Positions 17,339 to 26,814 of a stretch of DNA of 64,000 bases are shown here, piece after piece (position 1 is the stretch's first letter; each line of letters opens with the position of its first letter). The translations under genes were made by a program, and so were the position numbers. The stretch is taken from contig CAYJPN010000003.1 in NCBI GenBank assembly GCA_964372115.1, positions 62,001 to 126,000 of the forward strand, in the 5' to 3' direction. Under the pieces are notes generated by a model. It saw only the letters and a list, made by a program, of their open reading frames with translations. It had not been told where the DNA came from and made no database searches. Source of the DNA: CG2-30-36-16 sp964372115. GTDB taxonomy: Bacteria; Bacteroidota; Ignavibacteria; Ignavibacteriales; Ignavibacteriaceae.

Positions 17339-20300
17339 ATAAACCTCCCGTATTATTTTTTTTCCTAAGGAAAATATTTACAGATTTCTGCAGTGCAAGC
17401 TGATAATTATCAACCATTGTTTCCTCACCATTCTTATAAGATGACGTCGGATCAACCTCGTAACCAACAGGAACATCAAACACAAATTTTACTTTTGTAT
17501 TTGCAGAAAGAGCATAGGGGAATGAAACTTCTCCCTCATTATTTGAAAACCTTTTTAATGTATCTGGCAAATACCAGTTGTTATCCGAAGGATTAAGAAT
17601 GTAAAGCTTAGTTTCAATCCCGGAAGCTAAGGAATCCGGGTAACCTTGAATATTTACTTTAGCCTGTAGCGGGGGAGTATAATTCCAATACTGAACAGGC
17701 GATTTGTAAACTGAATTTATTCCATCATCAATAGTTAAATAAAGGAACAAACTATCTCCGTTTGTAATGTTCTGAGGGAAATCTATATTTTCTATTTTAA
17801 GATATTCCCCATCGGGTGGGTAATCTCCCCAGTAATCTGAATACTTAAATGTTTTAATAAGCGTTCCGTTTTTGTTTTGATGTTTTGTAAAAAATAAACT
17901 GACTGTTGAAGAATCAACATTATATACTTCGGATCGTGTATGGTAATTAAGCTTAGGAACCATTAAAATATTTGATAACGTATCTGCAGAAGCGGGAACG
18001 AAATCAACATAGTTATAAGTCCAAACTGCCCACGGCGCAGCATAAATTTTATGCACTTCATATTCTTTAATCATGCTTGTTCCTATCTCGTTTGGGATGT
18101 CAACATAATAGTTCCCGGCGGGTAAAGTAGCTTTGGAAGAAGACTGATACCCCGGCGCCATTATGTAAAAAATAATACTGTCTCTATTATCTATTTCGGT
18201 GGAAACAAAAGTGGGAACGCTTGAAATATTCATGCCCGATTCTGTTATTAAATCTACTCCGGTAACAAGATAAACCGGTGAAAAACATGAGCCGTTTATA
18301 AAAAAGGAATGTCGTACATCTAAGTAAAAAGCGCTTAGCTTTTGTTTAAGTTTTACTTTCACTTGAATAAATTCCGGATTAGTACCAGGATCAACAGTTA
18401 TCGAAATATGATCTATGAATTTTATTACATAGCCATCGCCTGATTGTCCGATGGTTGTAGTGGATAACTGCGAAATTTCCTTTGACCCAATTGTAGAATA
18501 GTCCTTTGTTTGAAATTTGTATTTCACACCGCCATGCCATGTATAAAAACCGAGATCGAGTTTTGCCCAGCCCGCTGCATAACTTGTCGGATCGGTTTTG
18601 GCGTAATGAACTACTCCATCTGCTTTCGCAAATACATGACCGCCAACTATCGGTATTTTAGGAGGAACCTCTAACTCAACACCAATGTGAGCGTTAAACG
18701 CGCCCCCCTGAGAAAGTTTTGCCTCAAGATCGGCTTTTAATATTGTCCAGGGATTTGAAGGAATATTTAGGTTCCCATCAATCGAATAATAATCGCCCCA
18801 CTTTAAATCAAGCTTTAGGTTTCCATCTCCCAAAACCGAAGCCCAGGTGCCGTCCGATTTTTTATATGCACCCATATATGCATACGAATCTATTATGAAT
18901 TCCGAGCGTGAAATGGAAGCATTTGCTTCCAAAAATAAAAGTGAAACATCTCCAACATCGGGAATATTAAACGGGCCCCCAAAAGCAATTCCAATGTCGC
19001 CGGTAACTTTAAATTCGTGCGGATCTTCTATTCCAAACAGCCCTCCGTTAAGTTTTGTAATGAAGGCGCCAGTGCCGGGAATAGCAATTGCTTCATCTAT
19101 ATTCAGAGCTTCCCAGTCAATATCAACCGAATCAATTTCTAAGTTACCGTTAGAAAACTTAAAGCCCATCATTGCGTCAACTTCCCACCCGGGCGGTAAA
19201 TCAACTTTAAGATTAGCGCTTTGTACTCTGTTCTCCTCTAAAGCAAGCGTAATATTTTTTAACGTAATCGGACCAAGATCAACATTTGCAAGTTCAAATA
19301 CAGCGTGCTCAATCATAAGTTTTGCCGGTTTGATCGATAAATCCAAAGTAATACCGGAGCCGGGACCGTTACCCAAATCGATTTCAGCGCTCCACATTTT
19401 TTTAAGAAACAGCTTCCCATACATTTGATATAGTTCGTTTGAGTATTCAAGTGTTAAATTTTGAGTGCCAACTTCAAAACCGGCAAAGTGAATGTCATCC
19501 GTGGTTGAAATTTTTAATGTGTCTATTTTCCCGTTTCGAACAACTACTCCGGGATGCGATCTGCTTCCAAAATTAAAAGCAATTTTATTCGTGTCAATAT
19601 CAATCTTTACGTTGCCGAAAAAGTGATAAACGCCGCCGTCAAGCGATTTTTGCCATTCGATACCAAGGGAGTCTGTCTCAATAGTAAGTTTTTTAAGTTC
19701 GAAATCGCTTGATATGGAAATATTTATGTGGTCAACTTTCCCATCTGTTATTGATATTCCAGGATCATCAAAACTTCCCAATTGAGCTTTGATAGTATCT
19801 TTTTCTACATCAATTTCGATATTCCCATATATTTTGTACTGAGATGAATCCCGGTCATAAACAAAGGTAAGCGAATCAGGTTTTATAGCCAGGCTTTTTA
19901 ATTTAAAAGAAGTAGTAACCTCAAAGTTAATTTTATCAAGTATGCCGTCAATAATTTCAATCCCCGGGTTATTAAAAGTTCCTAATCCAACTTTAATGGT
20001 ATCACTTTCAATATCTAATTCCAACGCACCGAATATTTTATATTTGTCCAAATTGCTGTCGTAAATAAAAACCAATGAATCCGGTTTTACAGCCAAACTC
20101 TTTAGCGAAAAATTACCTGTTACCGCAATATTTATATTATCTATTACTCCACTTGTTACTTGTATTCCTGGCGTTGATGAATTACCGAGTACCGCGTATA
20201 AACTATCGCTTTCAATTTTTACTAATATCTCGCCAAAAATTTTTATTCTTTTTGATGCCTCGTCCCAATCGAAAGTTAAATTTCTTGGTTTAAAAACTAA

Positions 20301-21098
20301 TTTTTTAAGTGTAAAATTTGCCGTTAAACTTATATCTAGTTTTGTTACTATTCCGTTTGTTAATATCACCCCTGGTTCTTTGTCCGTCCCGAGATTTGCA
20401 AATAATGTATCCTCCGCCAATTTTATTGATATATCTCCATACATTTTATAAAACGAGGAGTCGCGGTCCCACATTAAAGATAAATTTGTTGGAGTTATAG
20501 CCAATGATCTAAGCGACAAATTCCCGGTGATGCCAACATTAATGTGATTCACTCTTCCACTGTCAATTTCAATCCCCGGGAAAACTGATGTCCCAAGATT
20601 TGCTATTATAAGATGATTATCAATTTGAATTTCGATATTGCCAAAAATTTTATATTGATAAGTAGAGTGATTCCAAATGAAGAATAATTTCTCCGGAATA
20701 ATAGCTGTGTTTTTTAACTTAAAGTCTGCTGTAATGCTTAGGCCAACATTATCTAAAGTTCCGTTTGTTATTAATATTCCCGGATTTATTGAGTCCCCGA
20801 GCGAAATAGAAATAGAATCATTTTCAAGAAAAATTTTTGCCCGACCGAAAATCTTAAAAGTTTTGTTTAATGTTTTGTATTGAAGAGTTAGACCGGAAGG
20901 AGTTACCTTCATATTATGGAGTTTAAAACTATCCGTTATAACTATTTGGTAGTTATTTGGTTGTTCTTCAAAGACAAGTCCATCTATCCCGGTTACATTT
21001 ATTGAGTCAGCGGCTGATAGAGGCGGGATGAAAATTAAGAAAAGCAGAGCAATTAATTTTAAGTTAGTGCAATGTGGAAAGGGGAAAAGTTTTTTCAT
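17328..21098 (-). CDS. Large secreted protein with tandem 68-residue repeats, unknown function
   Basis: The 1256-residue product starts with a signal peptide (LKLIALLFLIFIPPLSA). From residue 59 to 466 there are six repeats of exactly 68 residues, then a seventh of about 70 (467-536) and a decayed eighth. Each repeat reads roughly SLKSLAIKPDSLTF-Y-D-Y-KIFG-I-I-I-DTI-LG-PGI-I-G-ID-INI: alternating hydrophobic residues with KIFG and LG..PGI signatures, so beta-strand rich. Residues 600-850 are another beta-rich part that ends in glycine-rich PPKIPIVGGHVFAKADG. The C-terminal third (about 880-1256) looks like several Ig/FN3-like domains. No T9SS tail, catalytic motif or lipobox is seen. I do not recognise the family. 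It is co-transcribed with the FG-GAP/T9SS gene. Confidence 0.72.
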   Translation of the reverse strand: MKKLFPFPHCTNLKLIALLFLIFIPPLSAADSINVTGIDGLVFEEQPNNYQIVITDSFKLHNMKVTPSGLTLQYKTLNKTFKIFGRAKIFLENDSISISLGDSINPGILITNGTLDNVGLSITADFKLKNTAIIPEKLFFIWNHSTYQYKIFGNIEIQIDNHLIIANLGTSVFPGIEIDSGRVNHINVGITGNLSLRSLAITPTNLSLMWDRDSSFYKMYGDISIKLAEDTLFANLGTDKEPGVILTNGIVTKLDISLTANFTLKKLVFKPRNLTFDWDEASKRIKIFGEILVKIESDSLYAVLGNSSTPGIQVTSGVIDNINIAVTGNFSLKSLAVKPDSLVFIYDSNLDKYKIFGALELDIESDTIKVGLGTFNNPGIEIIDGILDKINFEVTTSFKLKSLAIKPDSLTFVYDRDSSQYKIYGNIEIDVEKDTIKAQLGSFDDPGISITDGKVDHINISISSDFELKKLTIETDSLGIEWQKSLDGGVYHFFGNVKIDIDTNKIAFNFGSRSHPGVVVRNGKIDTLKISTTDDIHFAGFEVGTQNLTLEYSNELYQMYGKLFLKKMWSAEIDLGNGPGSGITLDLSIKPAKLMIEHAVFELANVDLGPITLKNITLALEENRVQSANLKVDLPPGWEVDAMMGFKFSNGNLEIDSVDIDWEALNIDEAIAIPGTGAFITKLNGGLFGIEDPHEFKVTGDIGIAFGGPFNIPDVGDVSLLFLEANASISRSEFIIDSYAYMGAYKKSDGTWASVLGDGNLKLDLKWGDYYSIDGNLNIPSNPWTILKADLEAKLSQGGAFNAHIGVELEVPPKIPIVGGHVFAKADGVVHYAKTDPTSYAAGWAKLDLGFYTWHGGVKYKFQTKDYSTIGSKEISQLSTTTIGQSGDGYVIKFIDHISITVDPGTNPEFIQVKVKLKQKLSAFYLDVRHSFFINGSCFSPVYLVTGVDLITESGMNISSVPTFVSTEIDNRDSIIFYIMAPGYQSSSKATLPAGNYYVDIPNEIGTSMIKEYEVHKIYAAPWAVWTYNYVDFVPASADTLSNILMVPKLNYHTRSEVYNVDSSTVSLFFTKHQNKNGTLIKTFKYSDYWGDYPPDGEYLKIENIDFPQNITNGDSLFLYLTIDDGINSVYKSPVQYWNYTPPLQAKVNIQGYPDSLASGIETKLYILNPSDNNWYLPDTLKRFSNNEGEVSFPYALSANTKVKFVFDVPVGYEVDPTSSYKNGEETMVDNYQLALQKSVNIFLRKKNNTGGLYVR
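19491..20924 (-). repeat. Seven tandem ~204-bp coding repeats
   Basis: The DNA encodes repeats 1-7 of the large protein. Six are in perfect 204-base register, the seventh is slightly longer. Protein identity is moderate and the DNA has diverged, so this is an old duplication held by selection, in contrast to the near-identical repeats at 21931-23570. Confidence 0.85.
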
Positions 21099-21822
21099 AA
21101 AAAGCTCACATCGGTTTTTGAGTAATCAAAATAAAAAGAGGTCATCAAAATTAAGTAGGAAGGGGAAGTAAATTTATCTCCCCGGTTAATTAGGGAAGGG
21201 AGGTTTAAACAATTCGAGCACCGGTAAACATGCTGCATATATAAACCAATTTGTAAATAAATATATTAAGGTCGTAATTTATTTTACTCCGACTGATGTT
21301 CGTAAATAAACACTTTTCTTTTTACATAAATCGGCTAAACAAAAGAAAACCTTGGTTTATTAAATTAAGATAAATTTTTGTAAGAAATCCATTTTTTAAA
21401 CGATCTGTTAAAATAATTTTCGATAAATCGGCATTGTTGCTTATTAGATAAAATTACTCTGCTTGCTTATTTACAAAACCAAACATAAAAACATCATAAC
21501 CAAAGTATGGAATAAACATTGCGGTCTTGTATTTTAGAAATGGGTAAGATAAGTTGGTGAAAATATTTGATGAATTGTTTTCGAAACCCGAAGCGTAAAG
21601 CGGTGAAAAAGTAGTGAAAAAAATCCATTAGTAACGATAAAAAAGGGACAAAGATTATTTAGGTCATTGGTTGGAATTACCGTGGAAAAATATAACTGTA
21701 TAACGGAAACGGATTAGCTGACGGACTAACGGATACATTCCAATACTTGATATTACTTTTTTTGCGGGAATTCTATTAACTTTAAACCGTTATTTTAAGA
21801 AGGAATTTGGAGGAATAAACCT
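21099..21822. other. 724-bp divergent intergenic region
   Basis: No gene is seen between the two divergent surface-protein genes. The region is AT-rich. GGATTAGCTGACGGACTAACGG at 21711-21732 is a degenerate copy of the small palindrome discussed elsewhere. The last bases before the next gene contain a strong ribosome binding site (TTTGGAGGAATAA). Both promoters must lie here, but I could not place them. Confidence 0.55.
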
Positions 21823-23907
21823 ATGAAAACCACCCGGCTATTATTAGGAGTTGTCCTTTGGGCAGCCATAAACATAACCCCATTGCTTGCCCAATGGGTG
21901 CAAACCAACGGACCCAACGGCGGTTATATCAAATGCTTTGCCGTGAGCGGCACTAATCTTTTTGCCGGGACTTTTGGCGGCGGCGTCTTTCTATCGACCA
22001 ACAACGGCACAAGCTGGATAGAAGTCAATTCCGGTTTAACGAGTACTTATGTTCATGCTCTTGCCGTCAGTGGCACTAATCTCTTTGCCGGGACTTGGAG
22101 CGACGGCGTCTTTCTATCGACCAATAACGGCACAAGCTGGACTGCGGCGAGTACCGGTTTGACGAACGGAGAGGTCAGGTCTCTTGCCGTCAGCGGCACC
22201 AATCTCTTTGCCGGAACTTTTGACGGCGGCATCTTTTTATCGACTAACAACGGCATAAGCTGGAGTCAAGTCGGCTTTACGAATACTCATGTTCATGCTC
22301 TTGCCGTTAGCGGCACTAATCTCTTTGCCGGGACTAGTGGCGGCGGTGTCTTGCTATCAACCAACAACGGCACAAGCTGGAGTCAAATCGGCTTGACGAG
22401 TACTATTGTTCAGGCTCTTGCAGTCAGTCCGTTAGCTAACGGACTAAATCTCTTTGCAGGGACTTCTGGCGGTGGCGTCTTGCTATCGACCAACAACGGC
22501 ACAAGCTGGACAGAGGTTAATTCCGGCTTGACGAATACGTATGTTTGGACTCTTGCCGTCAGCGGCGCCAATCTCTTTGCCGGGACTTCTGGCGGCGGCG
22601 TCTTTCTATCGACCAACAACGGCACAAGCTGGACAGGGGTCAATTCCGGCTTGCTGAACACTTATGTTGGCGCTTTTGCCGTCAGTGGCACGAATCTCTT
22701 TGTCGGGACTGGCGGCGGCGTCTTTCTATCGACCAACAACGGCACAAGTTGGACAGAGGTCAATTCCGGCTTGACGAACACTGATGTTCGTGCTATTGCC
22801 GTCAGCGGGACCAATCTCTTTGCCGGGACTTTGGGCGGCGGCGTCTTTCTATCTACCAACAACGGCACAAGCTGGACAAAAGTCAATTCCGGCTTGACGA
22901 AAACTGATGTTTGGGCTCTTGCCGTCAGCGGCAACAACCTCTTTGCCGGGACTTATGGCAGCGGCGTCTTTCTATCTACCAACAACGGCACAAGCTGGAC
23001 AGAGGTCAATTCCGGTTTGACGAATAAAGATGTTCATGCTCTTGCCGTTAGCGGCGCCAATCTCTTTGCCGGGACTTTGCGCGGCGTCTTTCTATCGACC
23101 AACAACGGCACAAGCTGGAGTAAAGTCAGCTTGACGAATACTATTGTTTGGGCTCTTGCCGTCAGCGGCAACAACCTCTTTGCCGGGACTGGCGGCGGCG
23201 TCTTTCTATCGACCAACAACGGTACAAGCTGGGGTCAATTCGGCTTGACGAATAAAGATGTTCTTGCTCTTGCCGTCAGCGACACCAATCTCTTTGCCGG
23301 GACTTGGCACGACGGCATCTTTCTATCAACTAACAACGGCACAAGCTGGAGTTATTCCGGCTTGACGAATAATGAAGTTTATGCTCTTGCCGTCAGCGGC
23401 GCCAATCTCTTTGCCGGGACTAATTATGGCGGCGTCTTTCTATCAACCAACAACGGCACAAGCTGGACTGAGGTCGATTCTGGTTTGACGAACACTAGTG
23501 TTGGGGCTTTTGCCTTGAGCGGCACCAATCTCTTTGCCGGGACTTATGGTGGCGGTGTCTGGAGAAGACCCCTGTCTGAAATGATCACTTCGGTTGAACA
23601 GCTCTCTTCCGGCTTGCCAGCACAGTTTCGTCTTCAGCAGAACTACCCCAATCCGTTTAATCCATCAACAACTATATCGTATCAAATTCCCGAAGCTTCA
23701 AATGTTACTTTAATAGTATATGATATTCTTGGTAAAGAAATAGCAAAATTAGTAAACGGAGAAAAAGATGCGGGAACGTACAACGTTCAATTTTCAACGA
23801 GCAATTTTCAACTGTCAAGCGGGATTTACTTTTACAGGTTAGAAGCACGCTCAAAAGTTTCAAGTAAGCATTATACTGAAGTTGGTAAGATGGTGCTGCT
23901 GCGTTAG
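21823..23907 (+). CDS. Secreted beta-propeller-like repeat protein with type IX sorting domain
   Basis: The 694-residue protein has a signal peptide (LLLGVVLWAAINITPLLAQ) and 13 repeats of about 40 residues, each reading ALAVSGTNLFAGT-GGGVF followed by LSTNNGTSWTEVNSGLTNT. The S-x-N-G-x-S-W core is the Asp-box/BNR motif of sialidase- and photosystem-stability-type propellers. Residues about 591-694 are a T9SS sorting domain (LQQNYPNPFNPSTTI ... KMVLLR). No catalytic residues are evident, so a surface binding or adhesion role is more likely than enzymatic activity. The fifth copy carries a four-residue insertion (SPLANGLN for SGTN). Base composition is clearly more GC-rich than its neighbours. 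Confidence 0.82.
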   Translation: MKTTRLLLGVVLWAAINITPLLAQWVQTNGPNGGYIKCFAVSGTNLFAGTFGGGVFLSTNNGTSWIEVNSGLTSTYVHALAVSGTNLFAGTWSDGVFLSTNNGTSWTAASTGLTNGEVRSLAVSGTNLFAGTFDGGIFLSTNNGISWSQVGFTNTHVHALAVSGTNLFAGTSGGGVLLSTNNGTSWSQIGLTSTIVQALAVSPLANGLNLFAGTSGGGVLLSTNNGTSWTEVNSGLTNTYVWTLAVSGANLFAGTSGGGVFLSTNNGTSWTGVNSGLLNTYVGAFAVSGTNLFVGTGGGVFLSTNNGTSWTEVNSGLTNTDVRAIAVSGTNLFAGTLGGGVFLSTNNGTSWTKVNSGLTKTDVWALAVSGNNLFAGTYGSGVFLSTNNGTSWTEVNSGLTNKDVHALAVSGANLFAGTLRGVFLSTNNGTSWSKVSLTNTIVWALAVSGNNLFAGTGGGVFLSTNNGTSWGQFGLTNKDVLALAVSDTNLFAGTWHDGIFLSTNNGTSWSYSGLTNNEVYALAVSGANLFAGTNYGGVFLSTNNGTSWTEVDSGLTNTSVGAFALSGTNLFAGTYGGGVWRRPLSEMITSVEQLSSGLPAQFRLQQNYPNPFNPSTTISYQIPEASNVTLIVYDILGKEIAKLVNGEKDAGTYNVQFSTSNFQLSSGIYFYRLEARSKVSSKHYTEVGKMVLLR
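21931..23570 (+). repeat. Thirteen near-identical ~117-120-bp coding repeats
   Basis: Blocks such as CTCTTTGCCGGGACT, GGCGTCTTTCTATC and GACCAACAACGGCACAAGC recur almost unchanged through the region, while the intervening positions vary. Several units are nearly identical over 80-100 bases. Such similarity implies recent expansion or continuing gene conversion, and the copy number could differ among strains or be mis-assembled. Confidence 0.9.
22429..22442. repeat. Perfect 14-bp palindrome inserted in a coding repeat
   Basis: CCGTTAGCTAACGG lies in frame within the fifth repeat of the 694-residue protein. Aligned with sister repeats (GTC AGC GGC ACT AAT), this unit has twelve extra bases. 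Related sequences are seen between genes at 8257, 10231, 21711 and 35054. Confidence 0.7.
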
Positions 23908-24359
23908 TACTTTAACACTTAAATTCTTGTAATATATGGTAGAATATTTGCAAGCTAAAAGACTAAAAAGCATGAATGAATGGATGAATGTTTTTAATTC
24001 AACCATTCAATCACTCATCTCAAATAATTTGGTTCTGGCTTGTCCAGGTTAGGTGATTACAAAATGAGCATTGAGAGTTGAAATGTATTCCGAATACTAC
24101 AATATCAGAGTAAGGTGACTTAATGACATACATATAGATTAGTTCATTTAAAAACGTCTATTTCAGCAATGTTATGGAAAATAACTATTTGTATAAACTA
24201 TTTTTTAAACTGCATATTTATTTCCTATGCATTATTTATTGGACTGACATCAGGAATAATTCTGAAAGTTCTAAAAGATTTTAAAATGATTAAGCAGCCC
24301 GGCGCTACATAAGGTTAAAAATTTTATTAATTTGCAGCAGCTAAAAAAAAAGAAAATTA
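23908..24359. other. 452-bp intergenic region
   Basis: No gene is seen. GAATGAATGGATGAATG near 23972 and CATTCAATCACTCATC near 24005 can form an imperfect hairpin across a T-rich loop, which may end the upstream transcript. The remainder is AT-rich without a recognised element. Confidence 0.5.
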
Positions 24360-25139
24360 GTGTTTACAAAATTTTTTCAAAAAATAGGTTCGGGCATATT
24401 AAATTTTTTAAGGGAGCTCGGTCAGGTCAGCAACCTGTTTTTCGGCATTTTAAAAAGTTTTACATCCATTCCCCGCAGCCGTAAATTAATTGTTTACCAG
24501 ATGGAACACATTGGCGTAAATTCACTTCCTCTTGTTATAATTATTGCAATGTTTACCGGCGCGGTTGCCGCATGGCAGGCAGCTTACCAGTTAAAAGGAA
24601 TTGCCCCGTTATCATTTCTTGGCGCTGCAACCAGCCGCGCTATTATAACCGAACTTGGACCGGTATTAACCGGGATTGTAATTGCGGGTCGTGTGGGTGC
24701 ATCAATAGCCGCCGAACTTGGCACTATGAAAGTAACCGAACAGATTGACGCGCTGGAGACTATGGCAATTAACCCTGTGCGCTATCTTGCAATGCCCCGT
24801 TTTTTAGCCTCTGTTATCATGATGCCGGTTCTTGTTGTGTTTGCAAATTTTATCGCCATACTTGGTGCATTTATTGTGTCAAACTATTTTCTTGACGTCT
24901 CGTTCGCGGTATTCTTTCAAAGTGTGAAGAGATATTTTGATGTAATGGATATGATTTCCGGTTTAATAAAAGCGGTATTTTTTGGCGGGGTAACTTCGCT
25001 GCTTGGATGTCATATCGGTTTTCATACTCAGGGCGGAGCCGAGGGTGTGGGGCTTGCAACTATCCGGTCTTTTGTAATGTCCGCTGCATTAATTCTTATT
25101 TTAGATTATGTGTTGTGGATGTTTCTATTCGGCGGTTAA
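24360..25139 (+). CDS. mlaE: MlaE/YrbE-family ABC transporter permease
   Basis: The 259-residue membrane protein is the permease of the Mla-type phospholipid (or other hydrophobic substrate) ABC transporter between the two membranes. Diagnostic segments are VIIAMFTGAVAAWQAAYQL, ITELGPVLTGIVIAGRVGASIAAELGTM and VTEQIDALETMAINPVRYL, and the C-terminal half has the usual helices. The start is GTG. The usual neighbours, an MlaF ATPase and an MlaD MCE protein, are not adjacent here: the next gene is convergent with one base between the stops. Its ATPase must be encoded elsewhere. Confidence 0.92.
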   Translation: MFTKFFQKIGSGILNFLRELGQVSNLFFGILKSFTSIPRSRKLIVYQMEHIGVNSLPLVIIIAMFTGAVAAWQAAYQLKGIAPLSFLGAATSRAIITELGPVLTGIVIAGRVGASIAAELGTMKVTEQIDALETMAINPVRYLAMPRFLASVIMMPVLVVFANFIAILGAFIVSNYFLDVSFAVFFQSVKRYFDVMDMISGLIKAVFFGGVTSLLGCHIGFHTQGGAEGVGLATIRSFVMSAALILILDYVLWMFLFGG

Positions 25140-25140
25140 A

Positions 25141-26811
25141 TTACATCTGCTTTAACATTTCAATAAAAATGTTTTTATCATCTATTGAAATCAGTTCTTC
25201 TATTTTCTCTTTGTTACTGAACTTCTTTGCAGTTTCGGCAAGCAGCTGAAGTTGAAGTTCGTTTTTGTTTTCGGGAGTTAAAAGAAGAATAACAATTCTC
25301 GAATTAATTCCGTCCACCGAGCCAAAGTTTATCCCTTCTTTAATCTTTGCGGTTAAGACGTAAGGCTTGTTTGTTTTTATTTTTGCGTGGGGTATGGCAA
25401 GATAATTTGCAATTCCGGTTGCGCCCTGCTCTTCCCGTTCCATAACTTTGTGAAGTATCTCTTTTGCAGGGATTTTAACTTTTGGCGCAGCAAAATTTGC
25501 AAGTTCATTTAAAAGAGTTTCTTTATCCGCAGCCGAGGAGTGAATAAAATTGGATGGGGAAAGCAAATCCTGAAGTCTAAAACTTTCTTTACGTTTTAAG
25601 AAGTGGCTCATCATCGGTGCGCTGGCAATTGAGGTAAACAAAGCCATTATAACAAGAGCAACAAATACAGTTTCTTGAATTAGTCCATACCTTAAGGCAA
25701 GCAATCCCAATATTATTTCCATAGTTCCGCGTGAATTCATCCCGAATCCTATTACTAAAGCTTCATTTTTATTTGCTCCACTCCAATATGCTCCTAATCC
25801 ACAGCCCAAAACCTTACCGATAAAGGCTAAAACTAGAACAAGCAGCACAAGAGCAAAATCAAAATTTGCAATAAAATTTACTGTTAGTCCAATCGACACA
25901 AAAAACAAAGGAGCAAAAATATTAGTAATAAATTGATGAATAATTTCTATCGTCCTTTCTTTTAAATGAACTGAATCTCCAATAGCTAAACCCATAATAA
26001 ATGCTCCGAATATTGCATGAATGCCAATGTATTCGGTGAATGTAGCACCAAGAAAGCCGAGTATTAATATTAAATTTATGATACCCCCCGGGTATGACAT
26101 TTTTGTTTGGACAAGTGGGATTAATTTGTCTATAATTTTCCTGCCGATTAATAAAGTAATTGAGACAAATAATAAAATGTAAATTAAAGTTTCATGAAAT
26201 AAAAAATTATTAGAACCAACTCCAATCAAACCTAAAATAATTGAAAATATTAACCATCCGATTATATCATTAAACATTGCTGCAGATATAATTATTAAGC
26301 CAATTTCGGTTTTGAAAATATTCAAATCCATTAGTGTCTTTGCAATCACCGGTAATGCAGAGATTGATAGAGCTGTTCCCATAAAAAGTGCAAATGTAAA
26401 TTTCATGGATTCATTTTGGATACCCATTAATCCAGGAAGGAAATAGGAAATTCCAAAACCTAAAGCAAAAGGAATTATTATTCCCATCAAGCCTGTTGCC
26501 GCTGCTTTTTTGCTTTGCTTTACGACGACAGATAAATCCACTTCAATTCCGGAAACAAGCAGCAGCAGCACAACCGCAATTGTTGTAATTCCGTCAAGAG
26601 CGGTTTTTATCTCGCCAGTTTTAGGAAACAACCACTCAAAAATGTTTGGAGAAATCATTCCGAGCACAGTCGGGCCTAGCAAGATGCCAGCGAGAATTTC
26701 ACCAATTATTGCCGGCTGCTTTATCTTAGTAAAAAACTCCCCGAGCAGCTTTGCGAAAAAAAGCATAATACTTATACTTAATAAAAAAACTGTTATAGAT
26801 TCTGCGCTCAC
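25141..26811 (-). CDS. CPA2 cation:proton antiporter fused to PTS EIIA-type domain
   Basis: The 556-residue protein has two parts. Residues 1-390 form a Kef/NapA-type antiporter of about 12 helices (LGEFFTKIKQPAIIGEILAGILLGPTVLG, then AAMFNDIIGW and GFGMNSRGTMEIILG). Residues about 410-556 are a fructose/mannitol-type EIIA (PtsN-like) domain with the phosphorylatable His in AIPHAK (about His475). It should exchange Na+ or K+ for H+, with transport regulated through the EIIA domain by phosphorylation or small-molecule signals. Such fusions are known in several phyla. The adjacent upstream UspA-tandem gene (three bases away) probably belongs to the same stress-related unit. Confidence 0.88.
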   Translation of the reverse strand: MSAESITVFLLSISIMLFFAKLLGEFFTKIKQPAIIGEILAGILLGPTVLGMISPNIFEWLFPKTGEIKTALDGITTIAVVLLLLVSGIEVDLSVVVKQSKKAAATGLMGIIIPFALGFGISYFLPGLMGIQNESMKFTFALFMGTALSISALPVIAKTLMDLNIFKTEIGLIIISAAMFNDIIGWLIFSIILGLIGVGSNNFLFHETLIYILLFVSITLLIGRKIIDKLIPLVQTKMSYPGGIINLILILGFLGATFTEYIGIHAIFGAFIMGLAIGDSVHLKERTIEIIHQFITNIFAPLFFVSIGLTVNFIANFDFALVLLVLVLAFIGKVLGCGLGAYWSGANKNEALVIGFGMNSRGTMEIILGLLALRYGLIQETVFVALVIMALFTSIASAPMMSHFLKRKESFRLQDLLSPSNFIHSSAADKETLLNELANFAAPKVKIPAKEILHKVMEREEQGATGIANYLAIPHAKIKTNKPYVLTAKIKEGINFGSVDGINSRIVILLLTPENKNELQLQLLAETAKKFSNKEKIEELISIDDKNIFIEMLKQM

Positions 26812-26814
26812 TTG

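Noticed and set aside
18847..19428. 193-codon plus-strand ORF inside the large repeat gene
   Set aside because: It is antisense to a well-supported gene with signal peptide and repeats, has no domain features and no ribosome binding site.
21931..23570. Array of regular repeats as possible CRISPR
   Set aside because: The units are coding, in one open frame, about 120 bases long, without unique spacers. They form an Asp-box repeat protein.
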